DNA of 15,243 nucleotides from an uncultured Mitsuokella sp. (GCA_900770895.1 CAAGMF010000268.1:1-15243); one strand, 5' to 3'; numbered from the stretch's first letter, positions 5,695-14,327 are shown. The notes: generated by a model from the sequence alone, not told the origin. Translations and numbers: made by a program.

Positions 5695-7063
5695 TCTCCC
5701 TCCTGTAGCTCCGGCAGACAGCCGCAAAATACTCCGCTGCTGCCCTCGAGCCGGCGAAATCCAGATGCAGATAGCTGCCCAGGACATTGCCGCCCGGATT
5801 CATCTGCCCGGCCGGATATGTCTGGCCATTGCGCAGCTTCGTCAGCATCAGCGGCCGCTGCGGGACATCGGTCTCCTCCACAGAGAAATGGAACTCGTGT
5901 CCGTGCAGCTTCAATCCGGCCGGCCCCAGCACGGTCTCCTGCTGCAGCTCGGCCTCGACGTACCCGACCATCTGCAGCTTGTGCGTCATGGCCGTCGTGC
6001 CCCGCAGCACGCCCGCCATGGGATACTCATGCCCCTCGAGGTCCCGCATGCGCTCCATGAGGTACATGTAGCCGCCGCATTCCGCATAGATCGGCATCCC
6101 CTGCGCCGCGGCTGCCCGCAGCTCCCGACGCAGGCTGTCATTCGCAGCCAAGTCGGCCGCGAACATCTCCGGATAGCCGCCGCCGAACAGCAGGCCATCC
6201 ACCGGTGGCAGCTGATGGTCGGCCAGCGGGCTGAAATATACGAGCTCCGCCCCCTGACGCTCCAGCTCGGCCAGGCTGTCGGAATAATAGAACGAAAAAG
6301 CCTTGTCACGAGCGACGCCGAGCCGCCAGGGCGCGGCCGGAGCCGCTGCAGCCTCATCCGCCGACGAAAACGGCGGAGCTGACTGCGCCATCTCCAGCAG
6401 CCCGTCGATATCGGTCTGGGCCGCGATGCTGCGTCCGAGGCGCTCCACGATATCGTGCTGCTCGGACTCCTCGACCGGCACGAGTCCCAGATGCCGCTCG
6501 GGCATCACGAGGCTGTCATCCCGGTGTACCGCGCCGAATACCCGGATCCCATGCTCCTGCATGGCTTCCCTTATCATAGCTTCATGCGTGGCCGAGCCCA
6601 GCCGGTTCAGTATGACGCCGGCAAACGGCACCTGGGGATTGAAGTCCCGGAAGCCGCAGGCTACCGCTGCCGCCGAGGCGCCCATGGATTTCACATCGAT
6701 GACCAGCACGACCGGTATCTGCAGCCGGCGCGCGATCTCGGCGCTGGAGCTGATGCCGCCCCGGCCGCCGTCATAGAGGCCCATGACGCCCTCGATGATC
6801 GTGATATCGGCGCCGGACGCCATGTGCATCAGCTGCTGCGGCAGCTGAGCGGGCGCAGTCAGCCAGGTATCCAGGTTCTGACGCCGGCGGCCACTGGCCA
6901 ACTCATGGTAGCCGGTATCGATGTAGTCAGGACCGACTTTGCCGGGCTGGACGACGAGCCCCCGCTGGCGCAGCGCGGCCATGATGCCCGTCGCTATCGT
7001 CGTCTTGCCCGAGCCCGACCGTGGTGCGGCCAGCATGAGGCGCGGAACATATACCGTAGTCAT
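5681..7063 (-). CDS. cbiA: Cobyrinate a,c-diamide synthase
   Basis: A 460-residue glutamine-dependent amidotransferase that amidates the a and c side chains of (cobalt-)cobyrinate using ATP. The N-terminal synthetase domain starts with the P-loop APRSGSGKTT (13-22), followed by KVGPDYIDTGYH (42-53), ITIIEGVMGLYDG (87-99) and VLVIDVKSMGASAAA (119-133). The C-terminal class I glutaminase domain has GLLFGGGYPE (290-299), the nucleophile Cys329 in YAECGGYMYLM, and the C-terminal HGHEFHFS and GSYLHLDF segments that supply the histidine of the triad. An Ala-rich linker (about 234-245) joins them. ATG 7063 overlaps the pduX stop (ATGA), and the stop lies 14 nt inside cobD. Length is normal for CbiA. 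The anaerobic context favours cobyrinate rather than hydrogenobyrinate as substrate. Confidence 0.95.
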   Translation of the reverse strand: MTTVYVPRLMLAAPRSGSGKTTIATGIMAALRQRGLVVQPGKVGPDYIDTGYHELASGRRRQNLDTWLTAPAQLPQQLMHMASGADITIIEGVMGLYDGGRGGISSSAEIARRLQIPVVLVIDVKSMGASAAAVACGFRDFNPQVPFAGVILNRLGSATHEAMIREAMQEHGIRVFGAVHRDDSLVMPERHLGLVPVEESEQHDIVERLGRSIAAQTDIDGLLEMAQSAPPFSSADEAAAAPAAPWRLGVARDKAFSFYYSDSLAELERQGAELVYFSPLADHQLPPVDGLLFGGGYPEMFAADLAANDSLRRELRAAAAQGMPIYAECGGYMYLMERMRDLEGHEYPMAGVLRGTTAMTHKLQMVGYVEAELQQETVLGPAGLKLHGHEFHFSVEETDVPQRPLMLTKLRNGQTYPAGQMNPGGNVLGSYLHLDFAGSRAAAEYFAAVCRSYRRENADG

Positions 7064-8130
7064 GCCAGATAACTCCTCTCATTAGCCAGTATCTCTATGC
7101 CCCCCGATACGATATGCGTATCGGTCAGCAGGCTCAGCTGCGGGTAGGCAGCCTGCAGCCGCTGCACGCCGGCAGCCCGCTGCCCGGACGTGCTCTCCAT
7201 CGGCCATATGATGCCCACGACCGTCCCGCTGTGGGCGATCGTCAGGCCCAGCGCCCCGATATCGATCACGGTATCAAGGAATGCCGGGAAATCATCGATG
7301 AGATGGCGGGGCTGATGCAGCAGGCCGTCCACGGTAGCCGCGAGAGCTACCGCTACGGCCCGGTAATCGACGCCCGGATGCGGAGCACCGGCAGCGTCCA
7401 TGCAGCCCATGTCCCGCAGCTTGCGCATGAGGGGACGGGGCAATGTCATATTGCGCGGACGGGCGGGCGAATCCATCAGCTTCAGATAGCGCGAGAGCTG
7501 CGCCCCGGCCACGCTCTCATCCAGCACGGCCGAATGCATGAAGTTCTCTATGTACTCCAGGCTGGAACGCATCTCGTCCGGAGAGGGATACGTCTCATCA
7601 TCGTCATTCTCGATATGGAACCGCACCGTATCGACGCTGCCGCCGAAATCGAGTACCGTCAGCGGTATCGGCGGCAGGCCGCGGAACTGGTCGAATATCT
7701 CGCCAGTGCGATAGTTCAGCTCGACGATGCCCGGCCAGAACACGCCATCCGTCGGCTCGATGGCGGTCGCTATGTGCATGATCTCCTCTACATCCGGCTC
7801 CTTGCCGCAGGCCAGCGACACAGCCGCCGCCACAGCAGCGATATCGGCGCTCGACGAGGCCATGCCCTTGCTGCGCGGCAGCTCGCTGCGCAGCCGGATA
7901 CCACAGCCCCCCGGCAGCGTCCGCTGTCCGAACCGGGTCAGCATGCAGGCCATGGCGATGCCGGCCTTGCGGCCGACGCCATTCAGGCCGATGATATCAT
8001 CATAAATCTCGACCGTAGTATAACGGGCGACCGGGCATGTCACCAGATAAGGCTGCATCGTCTGCCAGACATAGCGCCAGCCCTGGGCGATTTCACCAGC
8101 CGACCCTGGTACGCGTACCTTTATATACAT
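7060..8130 (-). CDS. pduX: L-threonine kinase (GHMP kinase family)
   Basis: A 356-residue GHMP-superfamily kinase best read as PduX, which phosphorylates free L-threonine to L-threonine phosphate, the substrate of CobD. The first GHMP motif is VPGSAGEIAQG (7-17) and the ATP-binding motif is LPRSKGMASSSAD (84-96); further blocks are IEPTDGVFWPGIVELNY and the C-terminal GLTIAHSGTVVGIIW, typical of motif 3. ATG 8130 is chosen because GGAGGG lies 7 nt upstream; a GTG at 8145 in the same frame would take in that site. In Salmonella the gene sits in the pdu operon; here it lies between cobS and cbiA in the B12 operon, one gene from cobD, which supports the threonine kinase role over other GHMP kinases. 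Confidence 0.88.
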   Translation of the reverse strand: MYIKVRVPGSAGEIAQGWRYVWQTMQPYLVTCPVARYTTVEIYDDIIGLNGVGRKAGIAMACMLTRFGQRTLPGGCGIRLRSELPRSKGMASSSADIAAVAAAVSLACGKEPDVEEIMHIATAIEPTDGVFWPGIVELNYRTGEIFDQFRGLPPIPLTVLDFGGSVDTVRFHIENDDDETYPSPDEMRSSLEYIENFMHSAVLDESVAGAQLSRYLKLMDSPARPRNMTLPRPLMRKLRDMGCMDAAGAPHPGVDYRAVAVALAATVDGLLHQPRHLIDDFPAFLDTVIDIGALGLTIAHSGTVVGIIWPMESTSGQRAAGVQRLQAAYPQLSLLTDTHIVSGGIEILANERSYLA

Positions 8131-8164
8131 GAGAAAACCCTCCACCCATCATCTACTAAATAGC

Positions 8165-8965
8165 TCAGCTCCAGAATATGTGCAGCGACTGCAGTCCCAG
8201 CGGCAGGCTGCCAGCCAGCAACCATACGATCAGCACGCTCGTCTCGGTGAGCGTCTCGACCGCCCCATAGGTATCACCGGTCACGCCGCCCAGGCTGTGC
8301 GTGAGCCAGGCGCCCAGCAGGAAGCTGACGGCGCAGCCGGCCAGCAGGGCGATGAGCCCCACAGGGCCGGCCAGCCCCGTGAACAAGGCGGCAATCAGGA
8401 GACTGATGAGCAGCGTCCTGCCATCCGCAGCATCGGCAAACGCCTTGCCCATGCCCTGAGGGCGCGCATACGGGAACAGCGCGATGACGAGCGTCATGCC
8501 AGCCCGGCCGATGATCGGCATGCAGTACACGGCCAGCGGCAGCAAGACCATGCGGATATCATGCAGCAGCGCGAAATCGAGCAGCATGAGGCTCACGAAC
8601 GCGATGACGCCGAACGAGCCTACGCGGCTGTCCTTCATAATCTCCAGCCGCCGCTCGCGCTCGCGCCCCGAGAATACGCCATCAACCGTATCCATGAATC
8701 CGTCGTAGAGCAAACCGCCCGTAAACAATACCGGCAGCAACAGCAATATGGCGGTACTGACGTCAGGAACTAGATCGTGCAGGGAGCCGCCCGCTCCCCA
8801 GCGCAGCGTCAGCAGTACGGCGATGACGCCATAAATAATCCCCAGCACTACGCCCACCAGCGAGAACCAGCGCGACGACGCCCCATAGTCCGCGGCCGTC
8901 GCATCCTTGACATCGCGCAGATGCAGGCGTGTCAGGAACTGCAATGCGATGATGAAAGACTTCAT
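8165..8965 (-). CDS. cobS: Adenosylcobinamide-GDP ribazoletransferase (cobalamin synthase)
   Basis: A 266-residue integral membrane enzyme that joins adenosylcobinamide-GDP to alpha-ribazole (phosphate), releasing GMP, the last joining step of the nucleotide loop. The N-terminal ALQFLTRLHL (7-16) and the active-site block YDGFMDTVDGVFSG (87-100; Asp88, Asp92, Asp95) with IMKDSRVGSFG (109-119) are CobS signatures of the CDP-alcohol-phosphotransferase-like type; GGVTGDTYGA (226-235) is the second conserved loop. Hydrophobic segments lie near 34-54, 70-86, 119-135, 139-152, 186-219 and 243-257. The start ATG 8965 has AGGAGTG 8 nt upstream. A 46-nt gap separates it from cbiB and 34 nt from pduX, the two largest gaps between genes of the cbiH-cobC block. 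No frameshift is seen. Confidence 0.94.
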   Translation of the reverse strand: MKSFIIALQFLTRLHLRDVKDATAADYGASSRWFSLVGVVLGIIYGVIAVLLTLRWGAGGSLHDLVPDVSTAILLLLPVLFTGGLLYDGFMDTVDGVFSGRERERRLEIMKDSRVGSFGVIAFVSLMLLDFALLHDIRMVLLPLAVYCMPIIGRAGMTLVIALFPYARPQGMGKAFADAADGRTLLISLLIAALFTGLAGPVGLIALLAGCAVSFLLGAWLTHSLGGVTGDTYGAVETLTETSVLIVWLLAGSLPLGLQSLHIFWS

Positions 8966-9011
8966 ATATAATACACTCCTCGTGATATGGTCCTGATGTC
9001 CGGGAGCCGGC

Positions 9012-9959
9012 TCAGAGTCCGAACATGGCGTACGTGATGATCAGGAACAGCACCGTGGCCGTGTACATCATGCGTATGCACTCCATGATGTGGTGCGGGG
9101 CGATCCGCTCGATCGCATCGCCCATATAGGCCCGGAATGTCATACGGCCGAAATAGGAGTTGTAGCCGCCCAGGCGTATGTGCAGGGCCCCGGCCACCGT
9201 GGCCTCGGCATAGCCGCCATTCGGACTGGGGTGCCTGGCCGCATCACGCCGCATGATATCCCGGGCATGCTTGTAGTCGAAGCCGAGCAGCCAGGCCGAC
9301 AGTATGAACAGCACGCCAGTGATGCGCGCCGGGATATAGTTCAGCACATCGTCGAGCCGGGCTGCGGTCCGACCGAAATAGAGATATTTATCGTTCTTAT
9401 ACCCGACCATGGAGTCGAGCGTGTTGGCCGCCCGATAGAGGACCGCCAGTGGCACGCCGCCGATGACGAAGAAGAACAACGGCGACAGGATGCCATCGAC
9501 GGTATTCTCGGCAATCGTCTCGATCGTCGCCCGCGATACCTCGCTGGCGTCCAGCTTCTCCGTATCGCGCCCGACGATCATGCCGACCGCCCGGCGGGCT
9601 TCCGCCAGCTTGTCCTGCAGCAGCAGCGCATAGATGCCGCGCCCGGCCCTGGCCAGGCTCTTCGGAGATATCGTGAACGACAGCAGCAGGCCGCCGATGA
9701 TATCCGTGCGCCATTCGCCCTGCCCCGGCAGGTAATACGTCCCCCACATGATGAGCTCGGCTACGCCGAAGCTGATGGCCAGGGTCAGGATGACCATGAT
9801 AAGGCCCTTGGCCATCTTCCGCGCATCACTGTCAGCTGCCCGGTAGAGCAGCCGCTCCCAGCCGGCGATCATGCGCCCGATGAGGGCTACGGGGTGGTAT
9901 TTCCCGAGCGGATCGCCGATGATCGCGTCAATCAGGAATGCTATGACCGCTATGCTCAT
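9012..9959 (-). CDS. cbiB: Adenosylcobinamide-phosphate synthase
   Basis: A 315-residue membrane protein of the CbiB/CobD(Pseudomonas) family, which attaches the aminopropanol phosphate arm to adenosylcobyric acid. Conserved blocks: DAIIGDPLGKYHPVALIGRMI (11-31, near the N-terminus), IETIAENTVDGILSPLFFF (146-164), YRAANTLDSMVGYKNDKY (175-192), FGRTAARLDDVLNYIPARIT (195-214) and RHPSPNGGYAEATVAGAL (242-259). Hydrophobic stretches at about 1-14, 52-73, 86-98, 160-175, 213-226 and 299-314 mark the membrane segments. ATG 9959 overlaps the cbiP stop (ATGA), so translation is coupled. The product of CobD is its substrate, and both genes are in the same operon. Note the naming clash: this is CobD in Pseudomonas nomenclature, not the decarboxylase. 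Confidence 0.95.
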   Translation of the reverse strand: MSIAVIAFLIDAIIGDPLGKYHPVALIGRMIAGWERLLYRAADSDARKMAKGLIMVILTLAISFGVAELIMWGTYYLPGQGEWRTDIIGGLLLSFTISPKSLARAGRGIYALLLQDKLAEARRAVGMIVGRDTEKLDASEVSRATIETIAENTVDGILSPLFFFVIGGVPLAVLYRAANTLDSMVGYKNDKYLYFGRTAARLDDVLNYIPARITGVLFILSAWLLGFDYKHARDIMRRDAARHPSPNGGYAEATVAGALHIRLGGYNSYFGRMTFRAYMGDAIERIAPHHIMECIRMMYTATVLFLIITYAMFGL

Positions 9960-11512
9960 GCGCGGGCCTCCGCTTCCATCTCCTGCATGATGCGCTCGAC
10001 CTTGTCGATGTCAAGCGTGCGGCGGACGGTATCGGCCAGGCGCTCGTAGGCCTTCTCCTTCTCCGCCCGGGCATTGCGCTGCGGCCCCAGCGGCGAGAGG
10101 CCCTTGCGGGCCCGCAGGGCATTCAATATCTGGCGGCGATAGCTGTCATTATCGAATATGCCATGGATGTAGCTGCCCATGATGCTGCCATCCTCATTGA
10201 CGAGTCCATCCCACTTGTCGACCGGCTGTGCGGAACGCTCCTTTATATGGAACGGATGTACGGCCCCCTCAGGGAAATACGCCCGGCCCATATGTATCTC
10301 ATAGCCGCTCAGGTCGGTATCAGCGATCTCCTGTCCGAGGAATGTGAACCCCGGGCTGTCAGCCTTCACCTGTGTCGTCAGCTTGTCCGTGGCCGAGCCG
10401 AACTCCGTCTTCATCGGCAGCAGGCCGAGGCCCTCGATATCGCCATAGCTCGACTCGCTATGCTCGCTGTCATAGATGTACTCGCCCAGCATCTGATACC
10501 CGCCACATATGCCGATGACCGGGACGCCCCGGCTGTGCATCTCCTTCAGCGCAGCCTCGAAGCCATGATTGCGCAAAAAGAGCAAATCCTCGACCGTATT
10601 CTTCGAGCCCGGCAGCATGATGAGGTCCGGCTGGCCCAGCTCGCTGATATCGCGCACATAGTACAGCGCCACATCCGGCTCTGCGGCCAGGCTGTCGAAA
10701 TCCGTGAAGTTCGATATCTTCGGCGTCTCGATGACGGCGATGTTGATCTTGTCAGCCGCAGCGATGCCGGCTCCGGTCCCCTTATCCTCCAGAGAGACCG
10801 AGTCCTCCTCATCGATGCCGAGCTGCGTGACGTACGGCACGACGCCCAGGACCGGCTTACCGGTTTTCTGCTCCAGGAAATCGATGGCCGGCTGGAACAG
10901 GCTCACATCGCCACGGAACTTGTTGATGACGAGTCCCTTGACGAGCGCGCGCTCATCCTCGTCGAGCAGCTCGAGCGTGCCGACGAGCGATGCCAGGGAT
11001 CCGCCCCGGTCGATATCAGCGATGAGCAGCACCGGCGCATGCAGGTATTTGGCGACGCGCATGTTGACGATGTCGTCCGCCTTCAGATTGATCTCGGCCG
11101 GACTGCCGGCGCCTTCGATGACCAGCGTGTCGTATTTATCCTCGAGACGGGCCAGCGCTTCCTTGACCGCCTCGAACGCATGCAGCGAATAGCCCTTATG
11201 GTATTCGCGCGCACTCATGTTGCCGATGGGGCGTCCGTTTATGATGACCTGGGACTCGGCCTCGCCCGTCGGTTTCAGCAGCACCGGGTTCATATCTACA
11301 TCTGGTGCCAGGCCAGCAGCTTCCGCCTGAGCGACCTGGGCCCGCCCCATCTCGCGGCCATCGAGCGTCACATAGGAATTCAGCGCCATATTCTGGGCCT
11401 TGAACGGTGCTACGCTGCGTCCCTCGCGAAAGAATATCCGGGCCAGAGCCGTCGTAATGATGCTCTTGCCTACATGAGAGCTCGTTCCCATAAGCATGAT
11501 ATGTTGTGACAT
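9956..11512 (-). CDS. cbiP: Cobyric acid synthase
   Basis: A 518-residue glutamine amidotransferase that adds the b, d, e and g amides to adenosylcobyrinate a,c-diamide, giving adenosylcobyric acid. The synthetase domain starts at MSQHIMLMGTSSHVGKS (1-17, variant P-loop), followed by FKAQNMALNSYVT (37-49, a CbiP hallmark), VIEGAGSPAEINL (131-143) and LLIADIDRGG (162-171). The C-terminal glutaminase domain has MLPGSKNT (299-306), nucleophile Cys336 in GICGGYQMLG and the histidine in GSYIHGIFDND. ATG 11512 is chosen: it overlaps the cobU stop by one base (TGATG), has GGAGG 7 nt upstream, and begins right at the P-loop domain; the frame is open to 11560 but only inside cobU. The stop overlaps cbiB by 4 nt. 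Normal length for the family. Confidence 0.96.
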   Translation of the reverse strand: MSQHIMLMGTSSHVGKSIITTALARIFFREGRSVAPFKAQNMALNSYVTLDGREMGRAQVAQAEAAGLAPDVDMNPVLLKPTGEAESQVIINGRPIGNMSAREYHKGYSLHAFEAVKEALARLEDKYDTLVIEGAGSPAEINLKADDIVNMRVAKYLHAPVLLIADIDRGGSLASLVGTLELLDEDERALVKGLVINKFRGDVSLFQPAIDFLEQKTGKPVLGVVPYVTQLGIDEEDSVSLEDKGTGAGIAAADKINIAVIETPKISNFTDFDSLAAEPDVALYYVRDISELGQPDLIMLPGSKNTVEDLLFLRNHGFEAALKEMHSRGVPVIGICGGYQMLGEYIYDSEHSESSYGDIEGLGLLPMKTEFGSATDKLTTQVKADSPGFTFLGQEIADTDLSGYEIHMGRAYFPEGAVHPFHIKERSAQPVDKWDGLVNEDGSIMGSYIHGIFDNDSYRRQILNALRARKGLSPLGPQRNARAEKEKAYERLADTVRRTLDIDKVERIMQEMEAEARA

Positions 11513-12078
11513 CAGAATTCCTCCTTCAAACGCTTGAGATCCACGGGAATGCCGCAGCATACGAGATACACCTTGTCCGCCGCCGCCGCGATCCGCTGGT
11601 TCATCAGGCCGCTGAGATCGCGGTAGAGGCGGGCGAGATGATTCAGCGGAACGATGCCGTCTCCGACCTCGTTCGTGACGAATATGACCCGCGTTCCCTG
11701 CGGCAGGCCGCCAGCAGCCCGGAGCAGGTCAGCGGCGGCCTGCTCTACCCGCGCATAGGCCAGGGCCTCATCCTGCTGCTCGTCCTCGGTCATCGCGCAC
11801 AAGATATTGCTGAGATAGACCGTCAGACAGTCGAACAACACGGTATCGCAGCGCCCGGCCAGCGTATCCAGTACCTGATCGGCTCCGGTCGGCGCCTCGA
11901 AAGTCTCCCAGGACTGCGGGCGGCGCTCGCGGTGCAGCCGCACGCGATAGCGCATCTCGTCATCGAGCACCTGAGCCGTAGCTATATAGGCCACCCTGCT
12001 CCCCTGCGCCGCCAGTTTTTCGGCAAAGGCGGATTTGCCGGAACGGGCGCCGCCGGTCACCAGTATGATTTCTGCCAT
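11512..12078 (-). CDS. cobU: Adenosylcobinamide kinase / guanylyltransferase
   Basis: A 188-residue bifunctional enzyme that phosphorylates adenosylcobinamide and then transfers GMP to make adenosylcobinamide-GDP, the partner used by CobS. The P-loop is GGARSGKS (9-16). The segment YIATAQVLDDEMRYRVRLHRERRP (31-54) contains His49, aligned with the guanylylated His46 of Salmonella CobU. Further marks are TVLFDCLTVYLSN and the switch-like NEVGDGIVP loop, then ARLYRDLSGLMNQ. ATG 12078 lies one base behind the cbiC stop; no good ribosome-binding site is seen, so translation probably depends on ribosomes finishing cbiC. The stop overlaps the cbiP start by one base. Full length for the family. Confidence 0.95.
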   Translation of the reverse strand: MAEIILVTGGARSGKSAFAEKLAAQGSRVAYIATAQVLDDEMRYRVRLHRERRPQSWETFEAPTGADQVLDTLAGRCDTVLFDCLTVYLSNILCAMTEDEQQDEALAYARVEQAAADLLRAAGGLPQGTRVIFVTNEVGDGIVPLNHLARLYRDLSGLMNQRIAAAADKVYLVCCGIPVDLKRLKEEF

Positions 12079-12079
12079 A

Positions 12080-12721
12080 TCAGTAGTCCCGCGTATTGTC
12101 GATGAGATACATCAGGGCATTGACGGCCGCGACAGCTATGGGGCTGCCGCCCTTCGTGCCCAGTACCGTGATATAGGGCACGATGCCGTTATCGGCCAGC
12201 GCCTGCTTCGAGTCGGCTGCGCCCACGAAGCCGACCGGTATGCCGATGATGCAGGCCGGGCGACGGCCCTCGTCGCGCACCTGGCGCAGGACCTCGAACA
12301 GCGCCGTCGGAGCATTGCCGATGGCTACGATGCTGCCGTCCAGACGCTCGCCGAACTCGCGCATGGCGATGATGCTGCGCGTCGTCTGCTCGGCCTTGGC
12401 CCGGGCGGCTACGTCCGGATCCGCGATGAGGCAATGCACCTCGCCGCCGAATTCCTTCAGCTTGCGCTTGTTGATGCCCGTGCGCACCATCTCGACATCG
12501 GTATATATGTCGCAGCCCTGACGCAGCGCCGCCATGCCCTGCTTGATGGCGTCGGGCGAGACGCGGATGATATCGGCATAGCCGACATCGCCAGCGGCAT
12601 GGATCATGCGCGAGTAGACTTTCGTCGCTGCCTCATCGAGATGCAGCCCGTCCAGATACGGAGCGATGATCTCCATGCTGCGGTTCTCTATGGCCATCGG
12701 TTTCTTCAGATAATCAATCAT
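12080..12721 (-). CDS. cbiC: Cobalt-precorrin-8 methylmutase
   Basis: A 213-residue enzyme that moves the methyl group from C-11 to C-12 of (cobalt-)precorrin-8, giving cobyrinate. The catalytic histidine is His41 in YSRMIHAAGD. Other conserved blocks: DVEMVRTGI (75-83), GNAPTAL (135-141), GIPVGFVGAADSK (160-172) and GTKGGSPIAVAAVNAL (188-203). ATG 12721 has AGGAGG 11 nt upstream, within an 18-nt gap after cbiJ. Its product is the substrate of CbiA, encoded further down the operon. Length fits the family (about 210 aa). Confidence 0.95.
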   Translation of the reverse strand: MIDYLKKPMAIENRSMEIIAPYLDGLHLDEAATKVYSRMIHAAGDVGYADIIRVSPDAIKQGMAALRQGCDIYTDVEMVRTGINKRKLKEFGGEVHCLIADPDVAARAKAEQTTRSIIAMREFGERLDGSIVAIGNAPTALFEVLRQVRDEGRRPACIIGIPVGFVGAADSKQALADNGIVPYITVLGTKGGSPIAVAAVNALMYLIDNTRDY

Positions 12722-12739
12722 AATACAATCATCCTCCTG

Positions 12740-13519
12740 CTACTGCCGGACATCGCGCACGAAATCGATTACTTCCTGCGCCGTGTGGGCCACATGATCA
12801 TAATCAAGGTGCGGCCGGTCGATGAGCACGACCGGCAGGCCCAGTGACTCGGCTGCGGCCAGCTTCGTATCGGTGCCGCCGATCGTGCCGCTGTTCTTCG
12901 TTATGATGACATCAGCCGCATAGTGACGGTACATCTCCCGGTTCATCTCGAGCGAGAACGGCCCCTGCATCGCCGCAATCTGCGCGGGCAGCAGCCCGGC
13001 CTCCTCACAGATCTGCATGGCCTCTACCGTCGGCAGCACCCGGGCAATGACGCGGGCGGTCGGTGACAGCGTCCGCAGGACCTGCACGAGATGGACCAGA
13101 TTGCGGCTGCCGGTCGTGACGAATATATTCTGCCCCACCTCCACCGCAGCGCGGGCGGCTTCCTCATAGCTGTGCACGATGCGTATGCGGTCATAGGTCA
13201 GCTGGCTCAGGTCGCGTTCGTAGCGGATATAGGGGACATGCGCCGCGTGGCAGGCCGTCATGGCATTGCGGGTGATATTGACCGCATAGGGATGCGTGGC
13301 ATCGACAAAGGCAGTTACATCGTGCTGCCGCAGGTATTGCTCCAGCGCTGCCTCATCCATGGCCTCATCGATGATCCGCAGGCTGCTGCTGTCCGTCATG
13401 CCCTGCAGGATCTTCCGCCCGTAGCTGCTGACGACTGATGCCGCCACCTCATAGCCGGCGTCCAGCAGCGCCCTGACCAGCCCGCGTCCGTCCTGTGTGC
13501 CGGCTGCTGTGAATATCAT
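12740..13519 (-). CDS. cbiJ: Cobalt-precorrin-6A reductase
   Basis: A 259-residue NAD(P)H-dependent reductase of the CobK/CbiJ family, which reduces a double bond of (cobalt-)precorrin-6A to 6B. Conserved motifs: the N-terminal nucleotide-binding AAGTQDGRGL (5-14), VDATHPYA (72-79, a family signature), RYERD (99-103), VTTGSRNL (134-141), ARVLPT (159-164), MQGPFSLEMN (184-193) and TKNSGTIGGTDTKL (207-220). ATG 13519 overlaps the cbiH stop by 4 nt. The neighbouring cbiG and cbiH make the cobalt-dependent (anaerobic) version of the pathway the likely one, hence CbiJ rather than CobK. Confidence 0.94.
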   Translation of the reverse strand: MIFTAAGTQDGRGLVRALLDAGYEVAASVVSSYGRKILQGMTDSSSLRIIDEAMDEAALEQYLRQHDVTAFVDATHPYAVNITRNAMTACHAAHVPYIRYERDLSQLTYDRIRIVHSYEEAARAAVEVGQNIFVTTGSRNLVHLVQVLRTLSPTARVIARVLPTVEAMQICEEAGLLPAQIAAMQGPFSLEMNREMYRHYAADVIITKNSGTIGGTDTKLAAAESLGLPVVLIDRPHLDYDHVAHTAQEVIDFVRDVRQ

Positions 13520-14286
13520 CGGCTTGCCTCCGGCATCTCCTGCTTGTTCTGATAGCCGCGCGGCGTTATCATGTAGCCGTCCTTCACATAGGTCTGCGAG
13601 TTGCCGATGATGACGATGGAGAACATCCCGATCTCCTCCTGAGTGAAATGCTCGAGGTCGGATATGACTTTCTGCTCTCCCTCGCGGCTGGCTGCCGTGA
13701 CGATGCCCACCGGAGTATGGGGATCGCGATGCTCGAGCATGATGCGGCGCACGATCTCGATGTTCTCGACGCGCTTCTTGCTTCTCGGATTGTAGAGGGC
13801 CGTGACGAAATCTCCCTCCGCAGCCATCTGCACGCGCTTCTCGATGAGCTCCCAGGGCGTGAGCAGATTCGACAGGCTGATGACGGCGAAATCATGCATG
13901 AGCGGCGCGCCGAGGACGGCAGCCGCTGCATTGACAGCCGATATCCCAGCGATGACGCCGCCCCATGCGGGACGCTCAGCGGCGGGGCGGGCCAGCAGCA
14001 GCTCGAGCACGAGTCCTGCCATGCCATATACACCGGCGTCGCCGCTCGAGATGACGACGGTATCGGTATGGACCGCCTCATCGATGGCCAGCTGGCAGCG
14101 GTCGATCTCCTGCATCATGCCATTGCCGATGATGTGCTGCCGGCTGGTATTCAGCAGCGGCTCGACGAGCTTTATATACGTCTTATATCCGACCACGGTC
14201 TCTGCCGACTCGATGGCTTCGCGGGCCCGCGGCGTCATATCGAGCTGGCTGCCCGGTCCTATTCCTATAACAGTTATCTTCCCCAT
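13516..14286 (-). CDS. cbiH: Cobalt-precorrin-3 (precorrin-3B) C17-methyltransferase
   Basis: A 256-residue SAM-dependent tetrapyrrole methylase that methylates C-17 and contracts the ring, giving cobalt-precorrin-4. The class III methyltransferase fold shows VIGIGPGS (6-13) at the N-terminus, SSGDAGVYGMAG (80-91), GISAVNAAAAVLGAPL (114-129), HDFAVISLSNLLTPW (131-145) and the family signature YNPRS (165-169). ATG 14286 is chosen because GGAGG lies 5 nt upstream; an in-frame ATG four codons earlier (14298) would take in that site. The stop overlaps cbiJ by 4 nt. It is the first gene after the cbiG-cbiH gap and is preceded by a candidate promoter, so it may start a second transcription unit. 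Confidence 0.94.
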   Translation of the reverse strand: MGKITVIGIGPGSQLDMTPRAREAIESAETVVGYKTYIKLVEPLLNTSRQHIIGNGMMQEIDRCQLAIDEAVHTDTVVISSGDAGVYGMAGLVLELLLARPAAERPAWGGVIAGISAVNAAAAVLGAPLMHDFAVISLSNLLTPWELIEKRVQMAAEGDFVTALYNPRSKKRVENIEIVRRIMLEHRDPHTPVGIVTAASREGEQKVISDLEHFTQEEIGMFSIVIIGNSQTYVKDGYMITPRGYQNKQEMPEASR

Positions 14287-14327
14287 AGTGACCTCCATTC
14301 CATCAGGTGCTGACGCTATTACGTCTA

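Noticed and set aside
5695..5787. N-terminal extension of CobD by 31 residues
   Set aside because: The extension lies inside cbiA, is not family-like, and ATG 5694 has its own AGGAGG.
4738..6060. Long plus-strand open frame (440 codons) across cobD and cbiA
   Set aside because: It is rich in Arg, His and Gln with no domain, and lies opposite two well-supported genes.
9004..9013. 10-bp palindrome GAGCCGGCTC at the end of cbiB
   Set aside because: Too short, without a T run or position suggesting a role; expected by chance in GC-rich DNA.
10163..11509. Long plus-strand open frame (448 codons) opposite cbiP
   Set aside because: Shadow of cbiP on the other strand; no family features and no ribosome-binding site.
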